A DNA stretch of 64,000 nucleotides, taken from positions 87,682,779 to 87,746,778 of the forward strand of contig OZ026525.1 of the NCBI GenBank assembly GCA_964019695.1, written 5' to 3'. The notes beneath the pieces are model-generated. The model did no database searches. It was not told where the DNA came from and saw nothing but the letters and a program-made list of their open reading frames with translations. Each line of letters opens with the position of its first letter. Position 1 is the stretch's first letter. The position numbers and the translations under genes were made by a program. This DNA is from Loripinus fragilis. Lineage: Eukaryota; Mollusca; Bivalvia; Lucinida; Lucinidae. Positions 43,291 through 54,316 of this stretch are shown here, in pieces.

Positions 43291-44950
43291 TTCGCATAAC
43301 TTGTTTTCTAAATAATACCGTCGATACTATTTTTTCATATCTAAATTCAATATTTGACATAACTCTCTTGCGCCAGGGGCTTTGGGAACCAGAATTTTAT
43401 AGTGAATTAGTATATACATTAAAGAAAATTATTGGCTCTAATAATGTTTAGCTCAGTTTATTAAAATAATTTCTCACTATAAAAAGATTGGTTATAGCAT
43501 TAATGTGTTGCAACAGACTGCATGCTTGGTGGTCAACCAAATCACGGTTGACAACTTTGCTTTCCTCTTTAATTGCATGCCGGCGGGTCAGATCTCAGAT
43601 TCTATGACGTTTCCGACTTACAGACATCTATAAGAGAGGGCCTGGTGTTGTGTCTGTAGTCGGGCCCATCGGGGTTTAACTGTTGGATTTATTTTACCCC
43701 GGTATTCAGTTGCATATACTATTGAGTCCATATCTTGTTTTATCTCAATTTTATATGTCGATTTGTATTTATTAGAAGATGATGCATCGATAAGTTAGGG
43801 ATCTTTCATGCAAACAAAATATCTATTTGTCTTGATTCTTATCAGAAATAAGGGTGAGGTTGGTACTACTGGTTTCAGCCCTCCAGTAAAAAATGTTCTT
43901 AAGCTACCCAAACGAAGTGGTAGGGAGACGTATTGCTTTTGTTCCGTTTCTTCTTCTTATTATTATTCTTTTTCTTTCAGCCAAAATATTGTCCAGATGG
44001 GTTCTCAGTAACCACTGGACGGTTTGTTCTGAAATTTGGGGCAATGGTAGATATGGATGTGAAGTTGTGCAACAGAGTTTTAAAATTTAAAATGTTCGAC
44101 TCTAAGGCAGGCCCCAGGGGCGTGCCCAAAACCGCCGAAAGTTTTGGGACTATTTCTCACTAACCACTGAAGGTATTGTTCTGATTTTTTATATGATATA
44201 TATTGATATATGGTTTTACAAGAAAGTTTGAAATTTGAGATCCCGGACTCAAGGGCAAGCTCGGAGGCATATCCAGGCTCATCCAAGTCTTTAAGTCCTT
44301 AATATCTCGGATCTCCACCCATAAACCATAAACCTTCATGTTTCTTATGTTAAGACGCATTCAGTAACACTGATTAGGAAGTCATTGCATGCCCCGCCCC
44401 GTTCACTTCATATCAGGCTTTATATCGCAAAAACCGCTCAGATCCCCATCCTAAGCCATATATAATGTTATTCCTTATGATAAGATACACTCAATGATAC
44501 TAACCAGGATGCCCCCAGTGGCGTGCCCGGGCATGGCCCCCACCAGTTCACTTAAAAAAAGGCTTAATAGCTCGGAAACTGTTCCAATCCCCACCATTAA
44601 ACAATAAATTTTAATGTTTCTTATGAAAATATGCATTCAATATCACTGACGGGGAAGTCCCCCAGTTGCGTGCCCGGGCATGCCCCACCCCCACCACTCC
44701 ATAAAAGGCTTAATATCTCTGAAACCGTTCAGATCCCAACCCCTAAACCATAATGTTATTGTACATTTTTGTTTCTTATAATAAGACACATTCAATAACA
44801 CTGTCAGGGCAGACCCCAGGGCATGCCCGGGCTTACCCCACCCTGTTCACTTCATAAACGGCTTAATATCTCAGAAGCAGTTCAGATCCCCATCCATATT
44901 ACATGTATATAGTTATTTCTTATGATAAGAAGCGTTCAATAGCACTAACG

Positions 44951-45511
44951 CACAGTATGTAAACTGAAATAAACATCATGTACCATTCCTCCTAGCTCTC
45001 GCCTTATAAACATGAATAACAGCACTCGTGCGTAACCAGTAGTCGGGAAAATGCGTGTATTGAGGTACATGTACACGTTTCGATTTATATTGTTAGCGAT
45101 ACAGACAATACACATTCGAACAAGGTAAGAAAAGCCATTTTATCTATTTTATTCCGTTTTATTCCATGATTTTAACGGTTTCCTCCTTTGCATTTTGCTT
45201 TGTTAAAAAACGACTTGCTCACAATCAGAGCCGTTCTGTGTCAAAAACGAGCTTAAATGCCAGTTTGCATGGTTTTAGTGGAATTGGCAATCACATGTAT
45301 ACATGAGAACATGGTTGTTACTGTAACAGTTACTAAGATCTATGGAAAAAATGAATTTTAATAGGTGGGCCCTCGCAATTATAGCTGTACCAACAACTCT
45401 CACATCACGATTTCCGACAACTGGTTACGCACGAGTGCTGTAATTCATAATTTATAAGGCGTGAGCTAGGAGGAATGGGTACAGGATGTTTATTTCAGTT
45501 TACATACTGTG
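44951..45511. mobile_element. Long-TIR DNA element, copy 2 (561 bp)
   Basis: The same length and ends as 36398-36958. Left flank TAACG and right flank TAGCG could be a 5-bp target duplication with one change. The insertion lies between two units of the tandem array. Confidence 0.8.
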
Positions 45512-45690
45512 TAGCGGGGACGTACCTATGGGCGTGCCTGGGCATAGTCCATCCTGTTCACTTCACAAAACACTCAATATCTTGGAAACCGTTCAGATCT
45601 CCACCCATAAACCATAAATATTCATGTTTCGTATGACAAGGCATATTCAATAACACTTCATTAAAGGCCTAATATCTAGGAAACAGCTCT

Positions 45691-45943
45691 GGGCCCGGAA
45701 TTACATTGCTTCATTAAAGTTAAGGAAGACCTAAGTTAAGTATTGATTTTTTCAGCATGCGAAAAATAGCGTTTCAAACTGATGAAAATCAAAAAAGTTT
45801 CATTTTTTTTCTTATTCTGTAGGTCACAATGAAATCATTAACCACAAGTACTGCATCAATCCAGGCATTTTGTTTAGCATTTAATCTAGCATGATGAAAT
45901 ATCAATACTTAACTTAAGTCTTCCTTAACTGTAATCCCAGGCC
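45691..45943. mobile_element. Foldback element with GGGCCCGGAATTAC ends
   Basis: GGGCCCGGAATTACATTG and GTAATCCCAGGCC are inverted ends. Inner inverted blocks are TTAAGGAAGACCTAAGTTAA against TTAACTTAAGTCTTCCTTAA. 253 bp, inside the tandem array. Confidence 0.7.
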
Positions 45944-46371
45944 GTGATCCCCACCCATGACTCATATATAATGATATACCTTATAATAAGACACATTCAA
46001 TAACACTGACCATGATGTCCCCAGGGCATTAGGGGCTGGTTTTGGAGACGATTATAACCATATCTTGTGGTTTTTTTTGGTTCTGTTTTTTATCCCTCTT
46101 AGCTTTTTACTCTGACATTCCTTACAAAAAGTTTTCATCGCTCGCTGGTACTCATATTTGGTTTCTTATAAATGGAGATCCATTGCTTTGATTTTCATAA
46201 TGCATCACTGTGTATAATGCATGCAGATTCAAATATCTTATAGGCAATATAATGACCAAAAGCTTTCCTCGTTCACTTTGCTCCTTTGAAGTAAAATTTC
46301 ATGTATACATGTATATTTGTTTTTGATTTTTCATAGAGATCGCTTGCTTTGATTTTAATGATTTTCATATC

Positions 46372-46500
46372 TGTATGTACATGTATCAATGTATGCGTGC
46401 ATATGCATGTGCATGCATGCATACGTCTGTGTGTGCATGCATGCAGGGTGTATGAACATTTAGCAGCATGTACATACGCGCATATATGCGTGTACGTACA
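46372..46500. repeat. Alternating purine-pyrimidine tract
   Basis: Long runs of TG, CA and TA steps (TGTGCATGCATGCATACG, GTACATACGCGCATATATGC) that could adopt left-handed DNA under torsion. It is followed by a run of 12 C at 46511-46522. Confidence 0.6.
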
Positions 46501-46618
46501 TTTTGCATTAACCCCCCCCCCCCCAAGTAAGTATTGAGGTTGACTACGCTGGCTTTGCCCCCCGCCACTCAATATTGAAAATCTTCCTACTCCTATCCTA
46601 TTTCAAATCAAACACACC

Positions 46619-46846
46619 TACTGTGCCACCAGCCAAGAGTGACAGTGACGTTATGTTTGTTTACAAGTTATCAGGGACTTAAAATCGATAGATCCCTTGT
46701 GTTTTAATCCTATCCACAGGATAGGATTAATACACAAGTGAACTATCGATTCGCGTAAGCTCATGTGAAGAGTACACGTTAGTATTTAACTTTGTAAATG
46801 TAAACAAAGTATTACGTCACTGTCACACTTGGTTGGCACGACAGTA
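46619..46846. mobile_element. Foldback MITE, 'TACTGTC' family, compact copy
   Basis: 228 bp. Ends TACTGTGCCACCAGCCAAG and CTTGGTTGGCACGACAGTA. The central palindrome ATCCTATCCACAGGATAGGAT is almost perfect. Best reference copy in the window for the family's full structure. Confidence 0.8.
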
Positions 46847-46981
46847 AACTAAAGAGTTTCTCACCCTATAAGAAGGGCTGCAATATGAACAATATACACA
46901 TATTAGACACACGCACACACGCACGAATACGCGCGCAAACTCAGTTTTTGATCATCATCTTTCTTAACAATGTCATATTAT

Positions 46982-47342
46982 TTAAAGAGACTAAGTCTGC
47001 AACTATGAACATTTTTCGAAAAAAAATCTTTTTTCTTTTTAAATCATTTGTAAAAGCAGAATTAAGTTAAGTTTTCAAATAAATCTGTTCAATATAGCTG
47101 AAAACTGCATGGAAAAGTGAGATATCTTATAAAAACAGGTGTTTTTTCTCTTGTTGGTAATTATTTGCGTCCCTCCAATAATTATAGACAGTCAAGTTTT
47201 AACATAAATGCTGTTGTTTTGATACTGATAATTTGTAAAGATTTACGACATTGGTAAAATGTATACCTGAATTTTAGTTTTTTACTGTGTTCTTGAAAAA
47301 TAGAAACATTATTTCAAAAATTAAAAGACTATGCAGCTTTAA
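46982..47342. mobile_element. TTAA-flanked MITE, copy 3
   Basis: TTAA on both sides; ends AGAGACTAAGTCTGCAAC and GACTATGCAGCTT. Body as in 4977-5350. Confidence 0.75.
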
Positions 47343-47404
47343 CCCCTAAGCTGAAATAAACCTGATATGGCATATCTGTTTCCAGATGTCATTTGGAATA
47401 TTAT

Positions 47405-47578
47405 ACAGTTATTTCATGCCTGTTTGTAGTATAGCCAAAACTATTACCCCAAGGTGCCGTGGACGACCTGATGCACTATTGCACGAGGCCGAAGGCCGAG
47501 TGCAATAGTGCATCAGGTCGTCCACTGTACCGAGGGGTAATAGTTTGACTATACTACAAACAGGCATGAAATAACTGT
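47405..47578. repeat. Large near-perfect palindrome, arms about 86 nt
   Basis: ACAGTTATTTCATGCCTGTT opens the left arm and AACAGGCATGAAATAACTGT closes the right; the centre is GAGGCCGAAGGCCGAG. A few mismatches only. It may be one part of a larger foldback element reaching 48026, where GTTGGGTAATAA answers TTATTACCCAAC at 47580-47591. Confidence 0.85.
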
Positions 47579-48278
47579 TTTATTACCCAACTCATTTGAT
47601 GAAAAACTTAGCAGCGTTGCTTGAATGGAGTTGCTGTAGACGATGCGGTTTTGTTAAAAAACGAAAAATTTCACCAATTCTGCTCAACTTTGGTCTCAAA
47701 ATGTTCCGCTCGTTCTAACTAAGAACACGAGTACCCACACTTTATGTTTCTGACCATAAACAACGGAGTAATTGGAGTTTAAAGTTGCCAAACCATGCCT
47801 CATTTTCACCATTTTTGCATAACGTTTCCTTTCATAAACGAACCGTACGCGCATCGTCGTCGCGCATGATAATAAGCGCCTGTGTGTTTTTTAACAGGGA
47901 AGCGGGAAACCAGGCCCATGGTATAGTGCCAGTCTATAGTCATATTTATTGACCGGTGGAATAGTTCAGTGACTCATGACATAGCAAAAAATAGACAATT
48001 ACTCCGTATATAGACGGTTGGGTAATAATTCCATTGATTGCATATTATCAGTGGCTGTATGGAAACAGTTTCTACGAGCATACGAACATGATATATCCGA
48101 ATAAAGCAAGACAATAGTTAACGCGTTGTCCTTTAAAATAGAAACTAAATCATTTAAAAAGCAGCCGATTCGGTTTAATTGAGTCTGTTCATGAGAGATA
48201 AAGGAACTTTTAACACATCTCACGCTCCACTAGCACCATTTTAACACTTTGCATGCTGGGAAATATTTGCATTATATT

Positions 48279-48432
48279 GTCGTCTGCTGACTTTTTTCAA
48301 AATCAACTTTTTCGAAAAGATCTTCGAAGAATACCCTCGGAGTGTCAAACAGTTTGGACCGATATCAGGCCCGACGTTCTGTCGGGCCTGATCTCGGACC
48401 AAACTGTTTGCAAAGGTTATCAGCAGACGACA
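48279..48432. mobile_element. Foldback element of the GTCGTCTGCTG family, well-kept copy
   Basis: GTCGTCTGCTGAC and ATCAGCAGACGAC flank inner arms CAAACAGTTTGGACCGATAT and the complement-like GATCTCGGACCAAACTGTTTG. The centre is CAGGCCCGAC-GTTCT-GTCGGGCCTG, a perfect 10-bp hairpin. Confidence 0.75.
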
Positions 48433-49035
48433 CTACTAGACAAAGAGTTTGAATGCATTCAGTTTTATTGTCTGGTCTCAAAAGTCCCAAAACACAAGAA
48501 GACGTACCTGAGAAATATCAAGATAATATAGAACAGCTTACACGAGTAAATCATGTATTATTGAATTTATTAAAGGAGTCATGGGAAAGGGATAACATAT
48601 GAGGCTTGCGGAGCATTTCATCACTTTTTCGCCACTACATGTCGTTTTATACATTTAATAATATAGTTACTCCAATTTTAGAATCTATTCATAATATGAC
48701 ATTTAAAATACTTTAAATCTCGAGCTTTTAAGGCGTGCAAAGCTCAAGATTTAGCTAAGTCAATTCTCCTTCCAAATTCGCTTTGTGTTTTAGTTCTCTT
48801 TTGAATTTTAAATCATAAATACAGAAAAAAGGTTTACTATTTTATAAGTTATTTAATCTGCTTTTGTCAAACTAATAAAACCCCAAATTCTAAAATATTA
48901 TCCGAATCTCCAAGTCTTAATCAAACATCTAACACTCTCACACTAATATACTAACACGTCACGTAATAGCTGACACCAGCAGAAGATACACAAGTGTCTC
49001 ATAGTCATACCAATTGCGCAATTCCCAAAATATCA

Positions 49036-49277
49036 TATGATCCGCGACATAAGATTTCCAACAATGTGGTATGTCCGACCATCTATGCTCGGACCAGCTT
49101 TCGCACATGCGCAGTCTGATCAGAGCCTTTGCAGGTCGCTAGAACATTCTACGACTGTTAAGCTACTGACTGAACAACATTTGGAGTTTCTAAGCTTTAA
49201 AGGAGGCTGCACAGGCTTGTCTGAGTCCATGCCTAAGAAAATGCCACATTTTTGGAAATCTCATGTTGTGGCTCATA
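49036..49277. mobile_element. Foldback MITE, 'TATGAGCCATGG' family, copy 2
   Basis: TATGATCCGCGACATAAGAT to ATCTCATGTTGTGGCTCATA. In opposite orientation to 16797-17039, with the CAGTCTGATCAGAGCC and GGAGGCTGCA blocks in reversed order. Confidence 0.75.
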
Positions 49278-49361
49278 TGTTTGAATGTATTGCTAAATTC
49301 TGCCAATCCATGATCTATTTTATTTGGTTGATGCAATGTCACTCAATAAAGTAATATTTTT

Positions 49362-49885
49362 CAAAGAAAGGAAGAATGCAAAGATCAGGAATTGATACAA
49401 TCAAGTACGTCACCCGACCCAGAACACCATATAGGAAAGCGACTAAAACACTAGAAAACATCACACACAAGAGAGCTAAGAGGTCAGTCTTTTGCCAGCA
49501 GGTGACCACAAGGGTGCAAATAACAGACAAGACAGTATGACAAAGACAACACGAAACATTAATAACAAAAAGGATCCACAAAAGAAGCCCCGCTTTGAAA
49601 CGGCTGTTAAAAATACTGGAGGGCTGAGCGTGTTAGACGGTGCCAGCCTCACGCTAAATTCTTATGTTGAACAAGACAAATAGATGTTTGGTTCGCATGC
49701 AAGATTCCTAACTTAACGAGGCACGGTCTTATACATACAAAAGGAGAAAAAAAAACAAAGACAAGGATTCAACAGTACATACAACTGAATACTGTGGCAA
49801 AAGAAAAATCCAGCAGCTAAACCCTGTTGGTCTCAACCACAGACACGACATCAGGCACCAGCACTCTCTTCTATAGATAAGTATA
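49362..49885 (-). mobile_element. PLE 3' module, minus strand
   Basis: The reverse complement follows the PLE 3' region from GGGTTTAGCTGCTGGATTTT through GCCCTCCAGTA, GGCTTCTTTTGTGGATCC and GTGGTCACCTGCTGGCAAAA to a CTTCCTTTCTTTG end. No coding part. Confidence 0.7.
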
Positions 49886-49894
49886 ATAAATAAG

Positions 49895-50140
49895 AAAGGT
49901 GGCAAAGATCAGGAATCGATACAATCAAGTACCACACCTGACCCAGGATACCACATAGGAAAGTTACAAAAACGCAATTCAACATCACAAACGAGAGCCA
50001 AGAGGTCAGTCCTTTCCCAACAGCAATGCACAGACGCGAACATGACAGTCATAGAGTCCGAGGTCTGACCTGCTGGCTTGCAACTTAAGAGATCAATGTT
50101 GCCAACCATGACTGGGTTAACCACCAGGCATGTAGTCTGT
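49895..50140 (-). mobile_element. PLE fragment with internal deletion, minus strand
   Basis: The reverse complement starts with the last coding part of the PLE (ACATGCCTGGTGGTTAACCC, then CAGACCTCGGACTCTATGAC) and jumps directly to the late 3' module (GGAAAGGACTGACCTCTTGG, ATTGTATCGATTCCTGATC). About 400 nt normally between these are missing. It sits immediately upstream, in element orientation, of the copy at 49362-49885, so the two are in tandem. Confidence 0.7.
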
Positions 50141-50238
50141 TGAACTATATTAATGTAATAACCACGTTATCGGAAAACCCGAAGACCGGTTTTCTTGCGT
50201 CGGGGAACTAAGTGTCAACAGCACCCCTGTGATGAATA

Positions 50239-50451
50239 GGGTAAAGTCGGATAACTTCGGACATCAGCTAAATTCGGACAGTGTCCTTGTTCGTTTCATA
50301 TTTTAATTATTGGAATGGAAAAGTAAATTAACTAAGCAAACAGTGAAAATCCTGATGAGACAGCTCATAAGGAGCCGTCTCATCTGGATTTCCACTGTTT
50401 GCAGATGTATGTCCGAATTTACCTGATGTCCGAAGTTACCCGGCTTTACCC
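50239..50451. mobile_element. Foldback element with GGGTAAAGTCGG ends and central hairpin
   Basis: GGGTAAAGTCGGATAACTTC is answered by GAAGTTACCCGGCTTTACCC, and GGACATCAGCTAAATTCGGAC by GTCCGAATTTACCTGATGTCC. The centre holds AAACAGTGAAAATCC against GGATTTCCACTGTTT around GAGACAGCTC..GAGCCGTCTC. Confidence 0.75.
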
Positions 50452-51159
50452 TACCTGCATCTAAACTATATCAAACATTTACAAATAATTATGAATCCTC
50501 ACTGGTGAATTCACAAAGTATGTGAATTATCTCAGGTGAAGTCTGTTATTTTATAATAGTTTGAAAAGGCAGATACATTGTGAATATCATTTTCAACTGA
50601 AATGTCGATTTGTCTGTTATAAACTTTTGTTGCGTTTTAAAATTCTAACAAAGGCTGTACTTACGTATGGATTTGTTTCTTTTGTGCAAAAACACTAATG
50701 ATGATTGTCATCAGTAATTTCAATGGCTTTGATCTCGCCGATGTAAACCATTCTAAATCCTAGAATATTGTATAGCAGGCGACACGATTTGCTACTTATG
50801 TTTGGCTGTAGGAGCAGAAACTTTTTAGCAGCGACTTTCATCGTCTTCATTTAACCTTTGCAAACAGTTGGGACCCAGACCTAGCCTAAGGTTATAAAAC
50901 CTTTTGCATGCCCAACTCAACTGAGCACGAAATTGCAACTGCTCATAAAGACTTAAATGTAACCCATTTACGCCTAGCGTCCTTTGACAAACAATGCAGT
51001 CCCAGACCAGACGCCGCAGAACGCGGCGCCTGGTCAGGGTCTCCACTGCTTTCTTACAGAAAGTTCTATTAGAATTTCGATACAACACAACGCCGCAAAC
51101 CTTAAAAAGAAATAGACTGGTCAAAATGATATAAATGGGGAAATCCATTTGGCACAAAT

Positions 51160-51330
51160 TTAAGTGGCTCAGTGGTATTTTGATAGACTTCAGATCGAAA
51201 GCCTCATTGAAGACGATGTGTTGTGTCGTTTGGCCAGACATCTTATCCTCTGCTTAGTACTGATTCAAAACAGGAAACGTCCCGGGATGGCTGAACCAAT
51301 ATTGACTTGACATAAAGCATCAACTCATGC
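51160..51330 (+). mobile_element. SINE, degenerate copy
   Basis: AAGTGGCTCAGTGGTATTTT, then GTCGTTTGGCCAGACATCTT, CTTAGTACTGATTCAAAACA and GGAAACGTCCC keep the SINE order with many changes. The B box is not recognisable. Confidence 0.55.
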
Positions 51331-51346
51331 AAATAGACCATATCGC

Positions 51347-51497
51347 AAAAGTGCTGATCCAGAGGGGGGCAGGGGATCCGGACCCCCCGCTAAAAAACAT
51401 AAATATATAAGGCTTTGGATCCTCTTTCCACTCATCATACTAAAACGCTGTCAAAAGTGGACCCGCTCTGACAAAACTTTCGAGACCCGCGCATGTC
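51347..51497. repeat. Relative of the GCATGCGCGGATC element
   Basis: GCTGATCCAGAGGGGGGC, GGGATCCGGACCCCCC and, at the far end, AACTTTCGAGACCCGCGCATG recall the ends of 8928-9290. Confidence 0.5.
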
Positions 51498-51835
51498 GCA
51501 AAATGCGTAAAGGCATTCTTAAAACATGTATGCGCAGCTATCTGATGAAACTAGAAGCCTAGAATTGGAATTTGTATCTATGTGCCCATGCTCGCGAATG
51601 ATATTACGCGCAGGCTCGTGTGAGCCTTCGCGGCTCTCATTGCGACAAATACCACGACAATGAAAAGATCAACTACTGAATAAAAGTAGTCATGCTTGTT
51701 CAGTATCTGGTGTTTGTTGTATACCAATCATGTCAGTCAAAGTTATTTAGATGTGTCACTTGATTCCCATTTAACAGTAATATGGCTTTGTTTAATATTC
51801 CCTGTAATTTATAATGGACTATCGATTTGCACCAG

Positions 51836-52050
51836 TGTGGTATGAGCCGTCCAGCAAGGGTAAACGTTCGTATGTGCGCCCATTGAAGACCTAGACCTGC
51901 CTGCACATCCGCGTAGTCTGTTCAGAGCTTTAGTTTTCCACGTGAAGAAACGTTGGACCCCTGGCAACCAATAGATCGCCCATCAAAGACTCAGATCAGA
52001 CTGCGCGGATGCGCAGTCTGACCTGAGTCTTAAATGGGCGCCCATGCTAT
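51836..52050. repeat. Palindrome-rich stretch around GCGCAGTC
   Basis: AGACTCAGATCAGACTGCGC and GCGCAGTCTGACCTGAGTCT at about 51988-52034 are an inverted pair. GTGCGCCCATTGAAGAC at 51876 is partly repeated as GGGCGCCCATG at 52038. Likely one of the foldback families, too eroded to delimit. Confidence 0.45.
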
Positions 52051-52418
52051 GTTGTATCTTTTTTCTGTCAATTGGGTCGCAGACATGTAGCAAACAATCT
52101 CAGGGTATTTCAGAAGCAAATTTCAGGCAGTGGCGATTCTTACAGTAATTCTGAACGATTGAAATAAACGAATTATAATTAAAGGCGTTATGTTTGGCGG
52201 TCCCAAATTGCCATTTTTTGTTTCATCATAAATATTCAAATTATCATTTGATACCATGAATCCGATAATTAATCAAAGTACAAAATCACAAAGCAGTTTA
52301 GAGCCTAAAAGGACATTTATTCGTTTTTTTTTAAAAGTATCGTGCTTTTATAAAAGAAAGTGAATTTCTATTACGACGCTTAGCAAAATTCTAATTGTTG
52401 CAGCATCAGTGTCATGTT

Positions 52419-52792
52419 TTAAAGCTGCATACTCTGTAACTTTGAACATTTTCGATAAAAATTATTTTCTTTTTAAATCATTTGTAAAAGCAAAATTAAG
52501 TTAAGTTTTCATAATAAATCTGTTCACTATAGCTGAAAACTGCACGGAAAAGTGAATTATCTTATAAAACAGGTCTGTTTTTCTCTTATTGGTAATTATT
52601 TGCGTCCCTCCAATAATTATAGACAGGTAAGTTTTAACATAAATGCTGTTGTTTTGATACCGATAATTTGTAAAGATTTACGAAATTGGTAAAATGTATA
52701 CCTGAATTTTAGTTTTTTTACTGTGTTCTTGAAAAATAGAAACATTATTTCAAAAATTAAAATATCAAAAGTTACAGACTATGCAGCTTTAA
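52419..52792. mobile_element. TTAA-flanked MITE, copy 4 (best ends)
   Basis: TTAAAGCTGCATACTCTGTA at the left is the complement, with one change, of TACAGACTATGCAGCTTTAA at the right. This copy shows the true inverted ends of the family. 374 bp. Confidence 0.8.
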
Positions 52793-53346
52793 GGTATTCA
52801 CGATATCAAATCGTTATTTGAAAATTGTCGAAAAAAACAGCAACACTAGCTTCTATCTAGACTTTAAAGCCATTCAGGCTGGTGAGCCTTACCTGGCCCT
52901 TAGGTTATACATCTGTTTTTCATGCTCAACTCAGCTGAGCTAAATGTTAAATGGTATCCATAGGCGGGAAAAACACAGCCTCTGGGAGTTTTAAAGCAAG
53001 GACAACTCTTTTTAGCATTTCAGTTTTATGAGCGGTTGAAATTTCACGCTCAGTTGAATTGAATATGAAAAAGGTTTGCTCAGCTTGAGGTTTTCTTTAG
53101 CTCTGGCTATCTATGAGTTGTGAGCTCTTTTCTTTGTTACATCATAAGTTTAATATGATTAGATTGTTCGTCAATGATGACAAAAGTAAGGAACATCTTT
53201 GCGAGCTAAATAATCTGTGTTTTAACAACAAAATCAAGGCCTAACATTTGGTACCAGTAAAATGCAGTAAGACCCCTTATTCCATTCCGACAGTAGCTTA
53301 GGCTGCTGTCCTTTCTAAGGCGATTGCTCTGTTGTTATTGATGCAG

Positions 53347-53513
53347 TACAGTAAAACCTGTCTTAAACAGCCACACAAAAAGAAGACCAAATATTGGTTT
53401 CACGACCGATAATCGCTTTATGCAGGTCAAAAGTATTGCAGAATGCTCCACTTGTCTTAAGGACCTTTGTTTTGTCTATTTTTGAGTGGCCGCGTAAAAC
53501 AGGTTTTGCTGTA
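53347..53513. mobile_element. Foldback MITE, 'TACNGTAAAAC' family, copy 2
   Basis: TACAGTAAAACCTGTCTTAA to GTAAAACAGGTTTTGCTGTA. The central hairpin of 7954-8163 is reduced to its left half (AAAAGTATTGCAGAATGCTC). Confidence 0.6.
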
Positions 53514-53950
53514 CTAGTGTCCGTTTGAGTTTTGCAAACATTTTGATGGGGAGTGGGGGCTGCTTGTTTTACTTTAGTTGTCTTCCTGAAGTCTTGTGAC
53601 TGTTTGTGTTCTGTGGCTCTTCCTGATTGGTTTGCAGTGTGTGATTGTGGTTTTTCCCGATCATACTCGCTTACTTTTTATAACATCGGTGCAAGGAATA
53701 AATGCTTCTATATTTGAAGTTTTGCAGTCATTTGCTGGTGATTAGAAAGCCGATTGCTTTACTTTAATTATATTTTGCTGCCCATGTTCATGTGAATGAT
53801 ATGGCTATATGTGGTCTGAGGTCCTGTTAACTAGTTTCCTAATGATGTGCACGTGCCTCATGTAATTTATCATGTATATAAACGCTATCAAGGTTCATAG
53901 AATATAAGTCGATTTATTTTTTTAGTATGACTAGAGGGTACGTATATAGA

Positions 53951-54110
53951 GAATACTAGGTGAGTGTCTTTTGATATCAAGTTTACCAGGCAAGGCTTTG
54001 AGAACGCTTGTTGACATCGCGAGGCTTGCCGAGCGATTCAACATGCGTTCTAAAAGCCGAGCCTGGTAAACTTGATATCAAAAGACGCGAACCTGGTATT
54101 CTATTTATCA
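53951..54110. repeat. Two satellite units in inverted orientation
   Basis: 53951-54034 is one full unit of the 17.5-kb satellite on the minus strand (ACTAGGTGAGTGTCTTTTGA, ACCAGGCAAGGCTTTGAGAA). 54036-54110 is a second, diverged unit on the plus strand (CTGGTAAACTTGATATCAAA). They form a head-to-head pair about 35 kb from the main array. Confidence 0.8.
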
Positions 54111-54316
54111 GTTTACCCATTGTTGAACTCTTTTCAAACTAACGATTATGACGTAATTTTGATGTTTGTGTTGATTCAGCGTCATAAGCGACGTCATTAA
54201 AAAAGTGCAACGTCATCATGACCCGATAAAGGTAACATGCCGTGAGATAGGAAACGTTTATTAGGTCATGTTGAAACAATTCAGTTAATATTAGGGGTGA
54301 CTGATAAAATGTACAC

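Larger units (their letters stand above)
42080..43880 (+). mobile_element. Penelope-like retroelement, copy 3, with two insertions
   Basis: Resumes the PLE reverse transcriptase region: SLPDDKQADI and the active-site box YLDD at about 42253-42264, intact here, then the FLDLHL and DKRDDFDFEIV blocks. After GCTGACTTC at about 42495 it is interrupted by a PLE 3' module and then by a TTAA MITE. The C-terminal coding region returns at about 43296 (TCTCTTGCGCCAG, ending near 43610), followed by its own 3' region. The 5' end is missing and the frame is disrupted. Confidence 0.75.
44105..46040. repeat. Degenerate tandem array, 132-154-bp unit, about seven copies
   Basis: Each unit holds a GGCGTGCCCGGGCATG block, CTTAATATCTCGGAAACCG, CAGATCCCCACCC, and ACATTCAATAACACTGA. 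The last phrase recurs near 44350, 44482, 44628, 44782, 44930, 45640 and 45990. Two mobile elements interrupt it (44951-45511 and 45691-45943). The phrasing of diverged ~140-bp non-coding units resembles the array at 9340-9905 only in style. Confidence 0.8.
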
